A stretch of 9,720 bases of DNA from JBBRNH01 sp038247465 (GCA_038247465.1 JBBRUV010000179.1:1-9720); one strand, 5' to 3'. Shown: positions 1-6,572, counted from the stretch's first letter. Made by a program: numbers and translations. Notes: a model not told the origin generated them from the letters alone.

Positions 1-379
1 AGTCAATCTGCAAATCGCCCGGGCCGATGCCTTCAACGGGCGAGATTATCCCGCCCAGCACGTGATACAGGCCCTTAAACTGCGCCGTGTTTTCAATCGC
101 CAGTACGTCGCGGGTATCTTCTACGACGCAAATCAGCGATTGGTCGCGCCGGGGGCTGGTGCAGATCATGCACAAATCGTTGTCAGACAGATTATGGCAT
201 TGTTTGCAATATTTGGTATGTTTCCGAACGGCTATCAGGCTGTCGACCAGTAGTTTGGTTTGGTCTTCGTCGCGTTTGAGGAGGTGCAACACGAGCCGGA
301 GGGCCGTTTTTTTGCCAATGCCGGGCAGTTTTGAGACCTCGCCAACGGCCACTTCAATAAGTTTTGAGGGGTATTCCAT
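1..379 (-). CDS. recR: Recombination mediator protein RecR, N-terminal part (cut by window edge)
   Basis: This is the first 126 residues of RecR; the family is about 200 residues long, so the end of the Toprim domain lies beyond the left edge. RecR works with RecF/RecO to load RecA on gapped single-stranded DNA in the cytoplasm. Seen in order: a helix-hairpin-helix segment around residues 18-36 (LPGIGKKTALRLVLHLLKR), a four-cysteine zinc finger (C58, C61, C70, C73), and the start of the Toprim domain from about residue 83 (CVVEDTRDVLAIE, with acidic E87 and D88), followed by a conserved stretch ending GIGPGD. The start ATG at 379-377 gives MEYPSKLIEV, the usual RecR N-terminus. It lies 97 bases downstream of clpS on the same strand, so cotranscription is possible, but the gap contains an inverted repeat. 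Identification is by motif and is very secure. Confidence 0.97.
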   Translation of the reverse strand, partial: MEYPSKLIEVAVGEVSKLPGIGKKTALRLVLHLLKRDEDQTKLLVDSLIAVRKHTKYCKQCHNLSDNDLCMICTSPRRDQSLICVVEDTRDVLAIENTAQFKGLYHVLGGIISPVEGIGPGDLQID

Positions 380-383
380 ACGT

Positions 384-477
384 AGTGGTCAGTCGTCGGT
401 GACTGGTGGTTAGTTGGCTGACGCAGGCGTACTGACGCGCAAGCCAACCAGCCCCTAACGACCAGTCACCAACCACT
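384..477. repeat. Imperfect inverted repeat between clpS and recR
   Basis: The gap between the two minus-strand genes is almost entirely an interrupted palindrome. The core arms are 398-413 (ggtgactggtggttag) and 455-470 (ctaacgaccagtcacc), complementary at 15 of 16 positions. An inner arm pair is ttggct at 414-419 with agccaa at 442-447, and an outer pair is agtggt at 384-389 with accact at 472-477, the last touching the clpS stop codon. An 8-base bulge (390-397) and a 7-base bulge (448-454) interrupt the pairing. In RNA it would form a long hairpin between the two genes, with no uridine tract after it, so a classical terminator is unlikely. It may be an intergenic palindromic repeat of the kind scattered through such genomes, or an mRNA processing/attenuation element; this is inference. 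Confidence 0.75.
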
Positions 478-767
478 CAATTATACACTTCTGCCGAGAT
501 GCCGCGTCCGCAGATGGCGTTTCGCATCGGCGTGAGTTGATCCCACTCGCCGTTTTTGACCACGCATTTACCCTTGTAATGAATCAGGATCGTGCATTGC
601 TCGGCCTGTTCGGGGGTATGTTCGCAAACTTCGATGAGTGCCTGAATCACGTGGTCAAAGGTGTTAATGTCGTCATTGAACACAATCAGGCTGTACAGAT
701 CAGTTGTGACCACATCGTCTAACACGTCTACGTCTTCTGACCACTGAGTTTCTTTGAAAGGAAGCAT
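477..767 (-). CDS. clpS: ATP-dependent Clp protease adaptor protein ClpS
   Basis: This 96-residue cytoplasmic adaptor delivers N-end-rule substrates (and modulates substrate choice) to a Clp AAA+ unfoldase; in Bacteroidota the partner is normally ClpC. Following a flexible, acidic N-terminal extension (about residues 1-24), the core begins with SLIVFNDDINTFDHV. N31, D32 and D33 match the substrate-contacting NDD motif, V40 matches the pocket valine, and H63 in LIHYKGK matches the histidine that contacts the substrate N-terminus. The position corresponding to the E. coli gatekeeper Met40 is Phe37 here, which could alter the pocket; this is read from a mental alignment. The gene is divergent from the symporter and 97 bases upstream of recR. 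A TAnnTTTG-type element lies 28 bases before the start. The ATG at 767 is chosen because it gives family-typical length. Confidence 0.95.
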   Translation of the reverse strand: MLPFKETQWSEDVDVLDDVVTTDLYSLIVFNDDINTFDHVIQALIEVCEHTPEQAEQCTILIHYKGKCVVKNGEWDQLTPMRNAICGRGISAEVYN

Positions 768-795
768 TTGGATGGAGATTCTATTCAGTTTTACA

Positions 796-828
796 CAAAT
801 TTACGCAACTTTGGCCGCACGTGCCACA
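796..828 (-). promoter_or_regulatory. Putative Bacteroidota-type promoter of clpS
   Basis: On the minus strand, TAAATTTG (796-803) matches the Bacteroidota -7 consensus TAnnTTTG exactly. A weak -33 element, TGTG (825-828), lies 21 bases upstream of it. Transcription would start near 788-790, leaving about 20 bases of leader before the clpS ATG. The 8-base palindrome gcacgtgc (817-824) sits in the spacer and could be an operator, but eight bases can occur by chance. Confidence 0.5.
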
Positions 829-870
829 CTCAATTAACTGCAATCACTGCCCAAAAGTTACCCTAACCCG

Positions 871-2340
871 ATGAATACCACCGTTGCCCTTGTTATTTTA
901 GTAGCCTATTTCGGGATGCTCATTACCGTATCGTTTTATACCGCTCGCGGGGCCGATACCAATGCGTTTTTCACCGCCAACCGGCAATCGCCCTGGTGGT
1001 TGGTAGCTATCGGCATGATCGGCACGTCGCTGTCGGGCGTAACGTTTATCTCCGTGCCGGGCGCGGTTGGCAAAATCAGCTTCTCGTATTTTCAGGTTGT
1101 GCTGGGCTACATTGTTGGTTATGTGGTGATTGGCACGGTGCTGATGCCGCTCTACTACCGCCTGAACCTGATTTCGATTTACAGCTATCTGCAAACCCGG
1201 TTCGGCTTTTGGTCGTATAAAACGGGCGCGGGCTTTTTTGTACTGGCCCGCACGGTGGGGTCGGCGGTGCGGCTCTATGTAGCCGCCGGAGTCCTGCAAC
1301 TCGCGTTGTTTGGCCCGCTTGGTATTCCGTTCGAGGGGTCAGTGGCAATCACCATTCTGCTCATCTGGATTTACACCTTCAAAGGCGGGGTGAAAACCAT
1401 TATCGTGACTGACACGCTGCAAACGCTGTTTTTGATTGTGGCCCTGATTCTGACCATCGTCCTGATTTCGCAGAAACTCAACCTGTCTCCCGGCGGGCTG
1501 GTGCAAACGATTCGGGGCAGCAGTATGTCGCAGATTTTCTTTTGGGACGGGAACGACCCGAAGAATTTCATCAAGCAGTTTCTGTCGGGCGCGTTTATCG
1601 CCATCGTAATGACGGGCTTAGACCAGGATTTGATGCAGAAAAACCTCACCTGCAAAAACATCGGCGAGGCTCAGAAAAATATGTTCTGGTTCACGATCAC
1701 GCTCGTTGTGGTTAATTTCATGTTTTTGTCTCTGGGCGTGTTGCTCTATCAATTTGCCAAACAGGAGGGCATCAGCATCCCGGCCCGCACCGACGATTTA
1801 TACCCGATGCTGGCCCTGAATCACCTCGGTCTGGCAGTCGGTATTACGTTTTTGCTCGGCATCACGGCGGCTACCTACGCCAGTGCCGACTCTGCGCTCA
1901 CGGCGCTCACAACCTCGTTTTGCATTGACTTTATGGAGGTCGAAAAACGGCCCGAAGTCGAACGGTCGCGGATTAAACACTGGGTTCACATCGGATTTTC
2001 GGTACTGTTTTACGTCGTGATTCTGGTCTTTAACCGCCTGAACAGCAAGGAAGTAATCACGGCTGTGTTTGATATTGCGGGTTTTACCTACGGGCCGTTA
2101 CTGGGCCTGTATGCCTTCGGGTTGTTCTCGACCCGGCCCGTGCGCGATGGCTGGGTTCCATTTATTTGCATAGCCGCGCCGGTGCTGACCTATCTTGTTG
2201 ACGTGAACTCGGTGGTGTGGTTCAACGGCTACAAATTTGGCTTTGAGCGACTGTTGCTCAACGGAGCCATTACCTACACCGGGCTGTGGGCGGCTTCGGC
2301 GGGCCTGGCGCAAAAAGCGGTAACGGCTGCGGAGGCATAA
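871..2340 (+). CDS. Sodium:solute symporter family (SSS) transporter
   Basis: This 489-residue inner-membrane protein is of the sodium/solute symporter family (LeuT fold), which couples Na+ entry to uptake of sugars, acids, vitamins or similar solutes. It is hydrophobic throughout with roughly 13 membrane segments, the first beginning at about residue 4 (VALVILVAYFGMLITVSFYT). Family hallmarks include the TM1-loop TANRQSPWW (36-43), GMIGTSLSGVTFI (48-60), the SSS signature region around 168-192 with YTFKGGVKT and TDTLQ (180-184), and the TM8 Na2-site motif AATYASADSALTALTTSF (333-350), in which S338 and S341 are good candidates for sodium ligands. The length suits the family, which usually runs 450-550 residues. 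The substrate cannot be told from sequence; no catabolic genes adjoin it. It is divergent from clpS with about 100 bases between starts. No terminator hairpin was seen after the stop. Confidence 0.93.
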   Translation: MNTTVALVILVAYFGMLITVSFYTARGADTNAFFTANRQSPWWLVAIGMIGTSLSGVTFISVPGAVGKISFSYFQVVLGYIVGYVVIGTVLMPLYYRLNLISIYSYLQTRFGFWSYKTGAGFFVLARTVGSAVRLYVAAGVLQLALFGPLGIPFEGSVAITILLIWIYTFKGGVKTIIVTDTLQTLFLIVALILTIVLISQKLNLSPGGLVQTIRGSSMSQIFFWDGNDPKNFIKQFLSGAFIAIVMTGLDQDLMQKNLTCKNIGEAQKNMFWFTITLVVVNFMFLSLGVLLYQFAKQEGISIPARTDDLYPMLALNHLGLAVGITFLLGITAATYASADSALTALTTSFCIDFMEVEKRPEVERSRIKHWVHIGFSVLFYVVILVFNRLNSKEVITAVFDIAGFTYGPLLGLYAFGLFSTRPVRDGWVPFICIAAPVLTYLVDVNSVVWFNGYKFGFERLLLNGAITYTGLWAASAGLAQKAVTAAEA

Positions 2341-2451
2341 CCCACTATCTTTAGTTTGTTAATTCCAGAAAAGAAGAACTCAATATGACAACTCTTGAAC
2401 GACATCTGCCCGATTAGACAAAAAAACTTTCCCGACCAACTGACTCGGTTA

Positions 2452-2483
2452 TTGACAATTTTTTCGGCGATTCGCTATATTTG
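2452..2483 (+). promoter_or_regulatory. Strong-match Bacteroidota promoter for the 2510 gene
   Basis: TTG (2452-2454, within ATTGACA) is separated by 21 bases from TATATTTG (2476-2483), an exact match to TAnnTTTG. Both the elements and the spacing fit the Bacteroidota housekeeping-sigma promoter. Transcription would start at about 2488-2491, downstream of an in-frame ATG at 2486, so that ATG would not be usable. This supports 2510 as the true start, with a leader of about 20 bases. Confidence 0.65.
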
Positions 2484-2509
2484 TCATGCTTTCACAAGAT
2501 AATTCACGG

Positions 2510-3070
2510 ATGAAACGGCTCCTTGGCTTCGGTTTTCTGGTTTTGCTGCTGTATCACACCCTCGGAGCCGTTGTGCTGTCGCTGTCGGTGTGGTGGCAGG
2601 AACAGCATGACCTGACCGAGCAGGTGACCGTGTATCAGACCGTTGATAGCATCACCGAATTTCAGGTTCCGCTCAGTAGCCTATCGTCCGACGCACCCGG
2701 CGAAGCCCTTGACCTGACTAAAGCCACCGAACGTGGCTTTGCCTATCACGGTCAGTACTACGATATCATTAGCGTTGACATTCGGGATAATACCATGCTG
2801 ATTTCGGGAATGGTGAATAAAACGGCCTCGTTCTGGCACCGCGATTTGCTCACGTTCCTGAAAGATACCATTGTCAATACCGAGTCAGAAGCCCAACGCA
2901 AAGCCGGGCAGTGGCTCAAACTCCTCCTCAAAGATTACTCCCTGAACGCCAAAACGATTGTCCGTTTTTACCTCTTCGAGGTTTTAGAGTCTGTCCGCGT
3001 TCCCAACGCGCTCTTCACGTTCCTCACCCGCGACCTGCCGGTGTATTCTCCCCCTCCCGAAGTAGCTTAG
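2510..3070 (+). CDS. Uncharacterised extracytoplasmic protein with N-terminal membrane anchor
   Basis: This is a 186-residue protein I cannot name. It opens MKRLLGFGFLVLLLYHTLGA, a positively charged start followed by a hydrophobic helix (about residues 4-28 including VVLSLSVWW), giving either a signal anchor or an uncleaved signal sequence. The rest is soluble and probably periplasmic: an EFQVPL strand-like segment, then HGQYYDIISVDIRDNTMLISG, suggesting a small beta-rich fold, a helical part (about 110-160) and a Pro-rich tail (SPPPEVA). Small anchored proteins of this general shape often sit upstream of outer-membrane receptors or metal-efflux genes in Bacteroidota; that comparison is from memory and is only a hint. 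The start at 2510 is preferred over an in-frame ATG at 2486, because the promoter -7 element ends 3 bases before the latter. The predicted barrel follows after a 204-base gap. Confidence 0.75.
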   Translation: MKRLLGFGFLVLLLYHTLGAVVLSLSVWWQEQHDLTEQVTVYQTVDSITEFQVPLSSLSSDAPGEALDLTKATERGFAYHGQYYDIISVDIRDNTMLISGMVNKTASFWHRDLLTFLKDTIVNTESEAQRKAGQWLKLLLKDYSLNAKTIVRFYLFEVLESVRVPNALFTFLTRDLPVYSPPPEVA

Positions 3071-3274
3071 TTGTTGGCCTTGCCATCATTTTGTTTGCGC
3101 TGTCATTTGGTTATCGCGTTCGGCTATCGCCTGCTGTTCGTTGTTGCCCCTGCGCTATGCGTTGTTTTCGTCTGTTTGCAGAGAACCGTATTGATTCTTC
3201 GCGCCAGTATTCTGTGTACTTCCTGATTACGGTCAACGGCTGACTATTAGTTGGCCTTGCTTAAAACTTCACTC
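3071..3274 (+). other. Non-coding gap with two near-identical short repeats
   Basis: These 204 bases lie between the anchored protein and the barrel. No convincing gene, terminator hairpin or TAnnTTTG element was seen. The sequence TTAGTT(GTT)GGCCTTGC occurs at 3067-3083, and again without the extra GTT at 3247-3260, about 180 bases apart. Two reading frames here stay open and are rich in hydrophobic residues, but neither has a plausible start of its own. The barrel's promoter is therefore not identified; it may be read from the 2452 promoter. Confidence 0.4.
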
Positions 3275-4171
3275 GTGAAAACGAACCTATGTACAGTTGC
3301 AGCCCTGTTTGGGCTGCTCATAATGCCGTGCCTGACCCACGCGCAGATGCCCAACGATTTTATTTACATGGGCAAACGGCAGCTTTGCACCGCCGTGATG
3401 TATGGCAACAGCCAATGGAGCCAGTATTGGGAGAGCTCGCTGAAACGCGAAAACTTCAACATCGGTACGCATACCACGCAGACCGTGATGATTATGCCCG
3501 CCTACGGCATCACCAAAAACCTGAACGTGATTGCCTCGCTGCCGTATATCGCCACAAAAACCAGCGCGGGCAACCTGCTGGGGCAGAAAGGAATTCAGGA
3601 TTTGTCGGTATGGCTCAAATACCGGTTCGTAAACGTAAAAGGCTTCTCGCTGAATGGGGTGCTGGGCGGGTCGTTGCCGATGGGGAACTACGTGCCTGAT
3701 TTTCTACCGATGTCAATCGGGTTGCAGTGCCGCACGGCTTCATTTCGGGGGATTGCAGCTTATCGGCATCCCGCTACCGGCTTGTACATCACGGGTGTAG
3801 GTTCTTACACGTATCGTAGTAACATCTACGTTGATCGGGATGCGTATCAAGCCTATGACCGGGTTTTTAACAGTCGCGAAGTACAAATGCCCAATACGTT
3901 TGACGTGGGTGCACACCTCGGTGTTTTGCGTAAACAGTGGCAGGCCGAAATCTACGGTGAGAAATTCGGCTGCACATCCGGCGACAACATCCGCCGGAAC
4001 GATATGCCGTTCCCAACCAACAACATGAGTGGAACCGTTGCTGGCTTTTATGCCAAATACCAGCCCCGCAGTCTCGGAGTGAATGCCCGCGTATCACAAG
4101 TAATTGACGGCCAGAACGTTGGCCAGAGTATGACGGTGATAGTAGGTGTGTTGTATCAGGTAAAACATTGA
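3275..4171 (+). CDS. Predicted outer-membrane beta-barrel protein (transporter-like)
   Basis: This is a 298-residue secreted protein. It has a clear Sec signal peptide, MKTNLCTVAALFGLLIMPCLTHA, with likely signal peptidase I cleavage before Q24. The mature part is an alternation of short amphipathic, aromatic-rich strands (for example TQTVMIMPAYGITKNLNVIA, LSVWLKYRFV, GLYITGVGSYTYRSN, GTVAGFYAKYQ) and ends in the strand SMTVIVGVLYQVKH, all typical of outer-membrane barrels. It resembles the family annotated as transporters or 'MetA-pathway of phenol degradation' proteins (PF13557), but this is from general pattern and is not certain. The start is not settled: GTG at 3275 puts the n-region right at the signal peptide, while an in-frame TTG at 3251 would add eight residues. 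It lies just upstream of the PAP2/haloperoxidase-like lipoprotein, suggesting a shared role at the envelope. Confidence 0.75.
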   Translation: MKTNLCTVAALFGLLIMPCLTHAQMPNDFIYMGKRQLCTAVMYGNSQWSQYWESSLKRENFNIGTHTTQTVMIMPAYGITKNLNVIASLPYIATKTSAGNLLGQKGIQDLSVWLKYRFVNVKGFSLNGVLGGSLPMGNYVPDFLPMSIGLQCRTASFRGIAAYRHPATGLYITGVGSYTYRSNIYVDRDAYQAYDRVFNSREVQMPNTFDVGAHLGVLRKQWQAEIYGEKFGCTSGDNIRRNDMPFPTNNMSGTVAGFYAKYQPRSLGVNARVSQVIDGQNVGQSMTVIVGVLYQVKH

Positions 4172-4175
4172 AATT

Positions 4176-4273
4176 ACCCCACCCCAACCCCTCCCCGTGA
4201 AAACAAGGGGAGGGGCTAAATAAGGCCCTCAAAAGCCCCTCCCCTGTTTTCAGGGGAGGGGTTGGGGTGGGGT
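4176..4273. repeat. Nested inverted repeat with G-quadruplex motifs
   Basis: Two copies of a roughly 40-base unit face each other: 4176-4217 and 4234-4273, around a 16-base centre (4218-4233). The outermost 21 bases of each arm (4176-4196 and 4253-4273) are perfectly complementary. Each unit is itself a hairpin: cccctcccc (4188-4196) pairs with ggggagggg (4207-4215), and cccctcccc (4236-4244) pairs with ggggagggg (4253-4261). The two units differ by two extra bases in the left loop. The right arm reads four runs of four G separated by A, TT and T (4253-4272), a textbook G-quadruplex motif on the plus strand; the left arm gives the same on the minus strand. The element begins 4 bases after the barrel stop codon and ends 15 bases before the lipoprotein ATG. 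It is probably a member of a dispersed intergenic repeat family. Confidence 0.9.
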
Positions 4274-4288
4274 TTCTCAAACAAAATA

Positions 4289-5836
4289 ATGACTCGTTAT
4301 ATAACATTCATAAAACTTAGCGCACTCACTATTGCGCTCCTTGCCGGATTGACTTCCTGCGACAAAACCATCGAAGAATCACTTCGGACAGCCTACACGC
4401 CAACCAACGCCGATGCAACGGCTGGCACCTGGAAAACGTATCTGCTCACCTCGCCAACCGAGATGACTATCGCTACGCCAACTTCCACAACGTCAGCCGA
4501 TTATGTGGCCGAACTGGCAACGCTGAAACAGGTCTCGGCTTCGTTGACGACCAACCAACAGGAAGCCGTTGTGTACTGGGGAACGGGCGCGGTGTATCGC
4601 TGGAACGAGATTGCCCGTGAATTGGCCGCCCGCTACAATGTACCGCCCGCGTCGAACGCGGAGGGAAAATACCCGGTGCCGGATGCTGCCAACCCGCTCG
4701 CCGATCCCAAGTTTCCGTTTGCCAACCCACCCTACACCGCCCGCGCCCTGGCCTATTTGAGCGTGGCGCAATACGACGCGCTGGTAGCGGCCTGGAACTA
4801 CAAATACACGTTCAACCGCACGGCTCCGTCAAAAACGGATGCTTCGATTCGGGTAGCGTTGCCGGTGAGCAGTATTCCGACGTACCCGTCAGAAGATGCG
4901 GTGGTGGCGGCAGCGTCGGCAGTGATTCTGAAAGCCATGTTTCCCGGTGAAGTACCATTTATTGACGCAAAAGTTGCCCAACACCAGAACGTACGCCGGT
5001 GGGCCGGTATGAACGTAGATAGCGAACTGGCGGCTGGCGCGAGCTTAGGCAGTCAGGTAGCGGCCAAAGTGATGAGCCGCGCCCGCACCGACGGCATGAA
5101 CGCGGCTAATAACCAAGTACTTACGGCTGGCATGATCGAAGCCGCCAAAGTACGCGGCCTTACCGAAGTCTGGGTGAGTCAGGAAATACCCGCCCGCCCG
5201 CCGATGCTGCCCAACTACGGAGCCGTTGCCACCTGGAATTTTGACAAGGCGACGATAGCGAAAATCCGGCCCGAAATCCCCTACCTGCCCGGCAGCACGC
5301 AATTTGAGAAAGACCTGGCCGAACTGCGGGATATGCAGAAAAACCAAACCCGCGAGCAGGCCCGGATTGCGAACTACTGGTCAGACGGAGCCGGTAGCTA
5401 CACACCACCCGGCCACTGGCACCGCGCAGCCGCCAATGGCGGCAATGAAGCCAAATACTCGGAAGTCAGAATGGCCCGGACGCTGGCCCTCGTTGGCACC
5501 GCCGTGCAGGATGCGGGCATTGCCTGCTGGGAAACCAAATTTTACTACTACACGCCCCGCCCGCAGCAGTTTGGCGTAAAAACGTCGATTGGTCTGCCCA
5601 ACTTCCCGTCTTACACGTCGGGCCACAGCACGTTTTCGGCGGCAGCGGCAACCGTGCTGGGCTACGTTTTTCCTGAGCGGGCCACCGAGTTTGGCAACCG
5701 TGCGAGAGAAGCCTCAGAATCAAGGGTTTGCGGTATGATTCACTACCGCGTTGACTGTGACATGGGCCTGAAACACGGCAAAGCCATCGGCGATTATGCC
5801 GTTTTGCGGGGCAAAGTAGACGGATCAGGACTTTAA
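4289..5836 (+). CDS. PAP2-superfamily lipoprotein, vanadium-dependent haloperoxidase-like
   Basis: This 515-residue lipoprotein is exported by a signal peptide ending in the lipobox LTSC (C20), so it should be lipid-anchored in the envelope. The C-terminal third carries the complete acid phosphatase/vanadium haloperoxidase signature: K417-x6-R424-P425 (KFYYYTPRP), P440-SYT-S444-G445-H446, and S478-R479-x5-H485-x3-D489. These residues bind phosphate or vanadate, H485 being the covalent/axial ligand and H446 the acid-base histidine in characterised relatives. The first roughly 400 residues are probably the helical N-terminal half of the haloperoxidase-type fold. Whether it oxidises halides or is a phosphatase cannot be told from these motifs. 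Start choice: ATG at 4289 places the lipobox correctly; an in-frame TTG at 4262 would lie inside the repeat. The preceding barrel is its likely partner. Confidence 0.9.
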   Translation: MTRYITFIKLSALTIALLAGLTSCDKTIEESLRTAYTPTNADATAGTWKTYLLTSPTEMTIATPTSTTSADYVAELATLKQVSASLTTNQQEAVVYWGTGAVYRWNEIARELAARYNVPPASNAEGKYPVPDAANPLADPKFPFANPPYTARALAYLSVAQYDALVAAWNYKYTFNRTAPSKTDASIRVALPVSSIPTYPSEDAVVAAASAVILKAMFPGEVPFIDAKVAQHQNVRRWAGMNVDSELAAGASLGSQVAAKVMSRARTDGMNAANNQVLTAGMIEAAKVRGLTEVWVSQEIPARPPMLPNYGAVATWNFDKATIAKIRPEIPYLPGSTQFEKDLAELRDMQKNQTREQARIANYWSDGAGSYTPPGHWHRAAANGGNEAKYSEVRMARTLALVGTAVQDAGIACWETKFYYYTPRPQQFGVKTSIGLPNFPSYTSGHSTFSAAAATVLGYVFPERATEFGNRAREASESRVCGMIHYRVDCDMGLKHGKAIGDYAVLRGKVDGSGL

Positions 5837-5887
5837 AGGGTGTATGACGTATTCCGCTAACGAGTATATCATCCAAAGACAGAGAAG

Positions 5888-5895
5888 TACCTTTG
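5888..5895 (+). promoter_or_regulatory. Putative -7 element of the 5935 gene
   Basis: TACCTTTG matches TAnnTTTG exactly and would start transcription near 5902, giving a leader of about 33 bases. No good TTTG-like -33 element is present at the right distance, so this may be a weak or activator-dependent promoter. Confidence 0.4.
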
Positions 5896-5908
5896 ATAGT
5901 CGTAACCT

Positions 5909-5926
5909 TGGGTTAGACTAAACCCA
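5909..5926 (+). promoter_or_regulatory. Short hairpin in the leader of the 5935 gene
   Basis: TGGGTT (5909-5914) and AACCCA (5921-5926) are perfect complements around the loop AGACTA, ending 8 bases before the ATG. If transcription starts near 5902, this hairpin is in the mRNA leader close to the ribosome landing site; in DNA it could be a small operator. Six base pairs is modest evidence. Confidence 0.35.
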
Positions 5927-5934
5927 CAACGCAA

Positions 5935-6537
5935 ATGGCATACAGCGATTTTACGCTCTTGAAAGTGGAACGGCAGTTTGGGCTGACGCAGAAAAAATTC
6001 CGCATTATTCCAGACCCCAAGCCGTCCCTTATGCCCAGTCAGGCATTGAGCGCTGATTTAGCGTTTGCGGGGCAGATTCCTATTTTTTCGGAGAAGTCGA
6101 AATCAGAACATATCATAACCCCAATTTTAAAAGAAATTTTCCGGCAAAATATCGGGCGGGCTACCTATTTCTCTGGCTATACATTTGATGTAGACACGGC
6201 GGCCAACTTAAACGGTGTGTGCGACTATATTTTTACCCGCAACACAGAAAGTGTCGAAATCAAGGCCCCGATTTTTTGCTTAGTTGAGGCTAAAAACCGG
6301 ACGATTGAACAGGGACTAGGCCAATGCGCTGCCGAAATGGTGGCTGCCCGGTTGTTTAATCAGGAAGCGGGCGAGCCCATCGAACGAATTTACGGAGCCG
6401 TTACCACCGGATTCGAGTGGGTGTTTCTGCGCCTGGAAGGCTCCGATATCCAGATTGACTTAGACGGCCGTTTTTTTCTCAATCAACTCCCACTCCTGCT
6501 CGGAGCCTTGCAGTGGATTATTGACGAGGGGGTGTGA
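5935..6537 (+). CDS. PD-(D/E)XK nuclease-like protein of unknown role
   Basis: This is a 200-residue soluble protein with no signal peptide or membrane segment. The centre carries what looks like a PD-(D/E)XK nuclease core: D97 in GVCDYIF, then the strand FCLVEAKNR giving E118-x-K120, followed by a helix with Q130 (GLGQCAAEMVAARLF). An upstream helix contains E58 (SEHIITPILKEIF), which commonly completes the metal site. Afterwards come the strands IYGAVTTGFEWVFLRLE, as in many members of this fold. The family name is not known to me; similar stand-alone proteins are usually annotated as hypothetical. It stands 63 bases before the DUF262-DUF1524 gene on the same strand and may act with it. A restriction-like nuclease, a nuclease-fold regulator, or an inactive relative are all possible. 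The nuclease-fold call is inference from motif order. Confidence 0.7.
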   Translation: MAYSDFTLLKVERQFGLTQKKFRIIPDPKPSLMPSQALSADLAFAGQIPIFSEKSKSEHIITPILKEIFRQNIGRATYFSGYTFDVDTAANLNGVCDYIFTRNTESVEIKAPIFCLVEAKNRTIEQGLGQCAAEMVAARLFNQEAGEPIERIYGAVTTGFEWVFLRLEGSDIQIDLDGRFFLNQLPLLLGALQWIIDEGV

Positions 6538-6572
6538 GGGCTAAGGTTCGACTAATTTGTCGTCAGTTCTAT

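Noticed and set aside
62..413. Plus-strand open frames opposite recR
   Set aside because: The minus strand has clear RecR motifs (four-cysteine zinc finger, Toprim), so the plus-strand frames are shadows.
235..447. Minus-strand frame running through the clpS-recR gap
   Set aside because: It overlaps recR in another frame and its start lies inside the inverted repeat. The translated product looks like low-complexity shadow sequence.
806..813. CAACTTTG as a -7 element for the symporter
   Set aside because: One mismatch at the critical first base and no -33 element at the right distance; the symporter promoter remains unidentified.
2385..2417. Ten-codon frame MTTLERHLPD between the symporter and the 2510 gene
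   Set aside because: Too short to judge, with no attenuator hairpin or linked amino-acid function that would make it a leader peptide.
2911..3243. Open frame of 110 codons overlapping the end of the 2510 gene
   Set aside because: Its first half is a shifted-frame shadow of the real gene (Pro/Arg-rich), and only the tail lies outside. No start signal of its own; kept only as a low-interest remark about hydrophobic frames.
4176..4273. CRISPR-like array or simple rho-independent terminator
   Set aside because: There are only two inverted units and no spacers. No uridine tract follows either hairpin, so it does not fit a standard terminator, although it may hinder transcription.
3867..4307. Minus-strand frame across the repeat and barrel end
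   Set aside because: It is antisense to the barrel, and reads through the G/C-rich repeat giving a Pro/Gly-rich product; it is a shadow.
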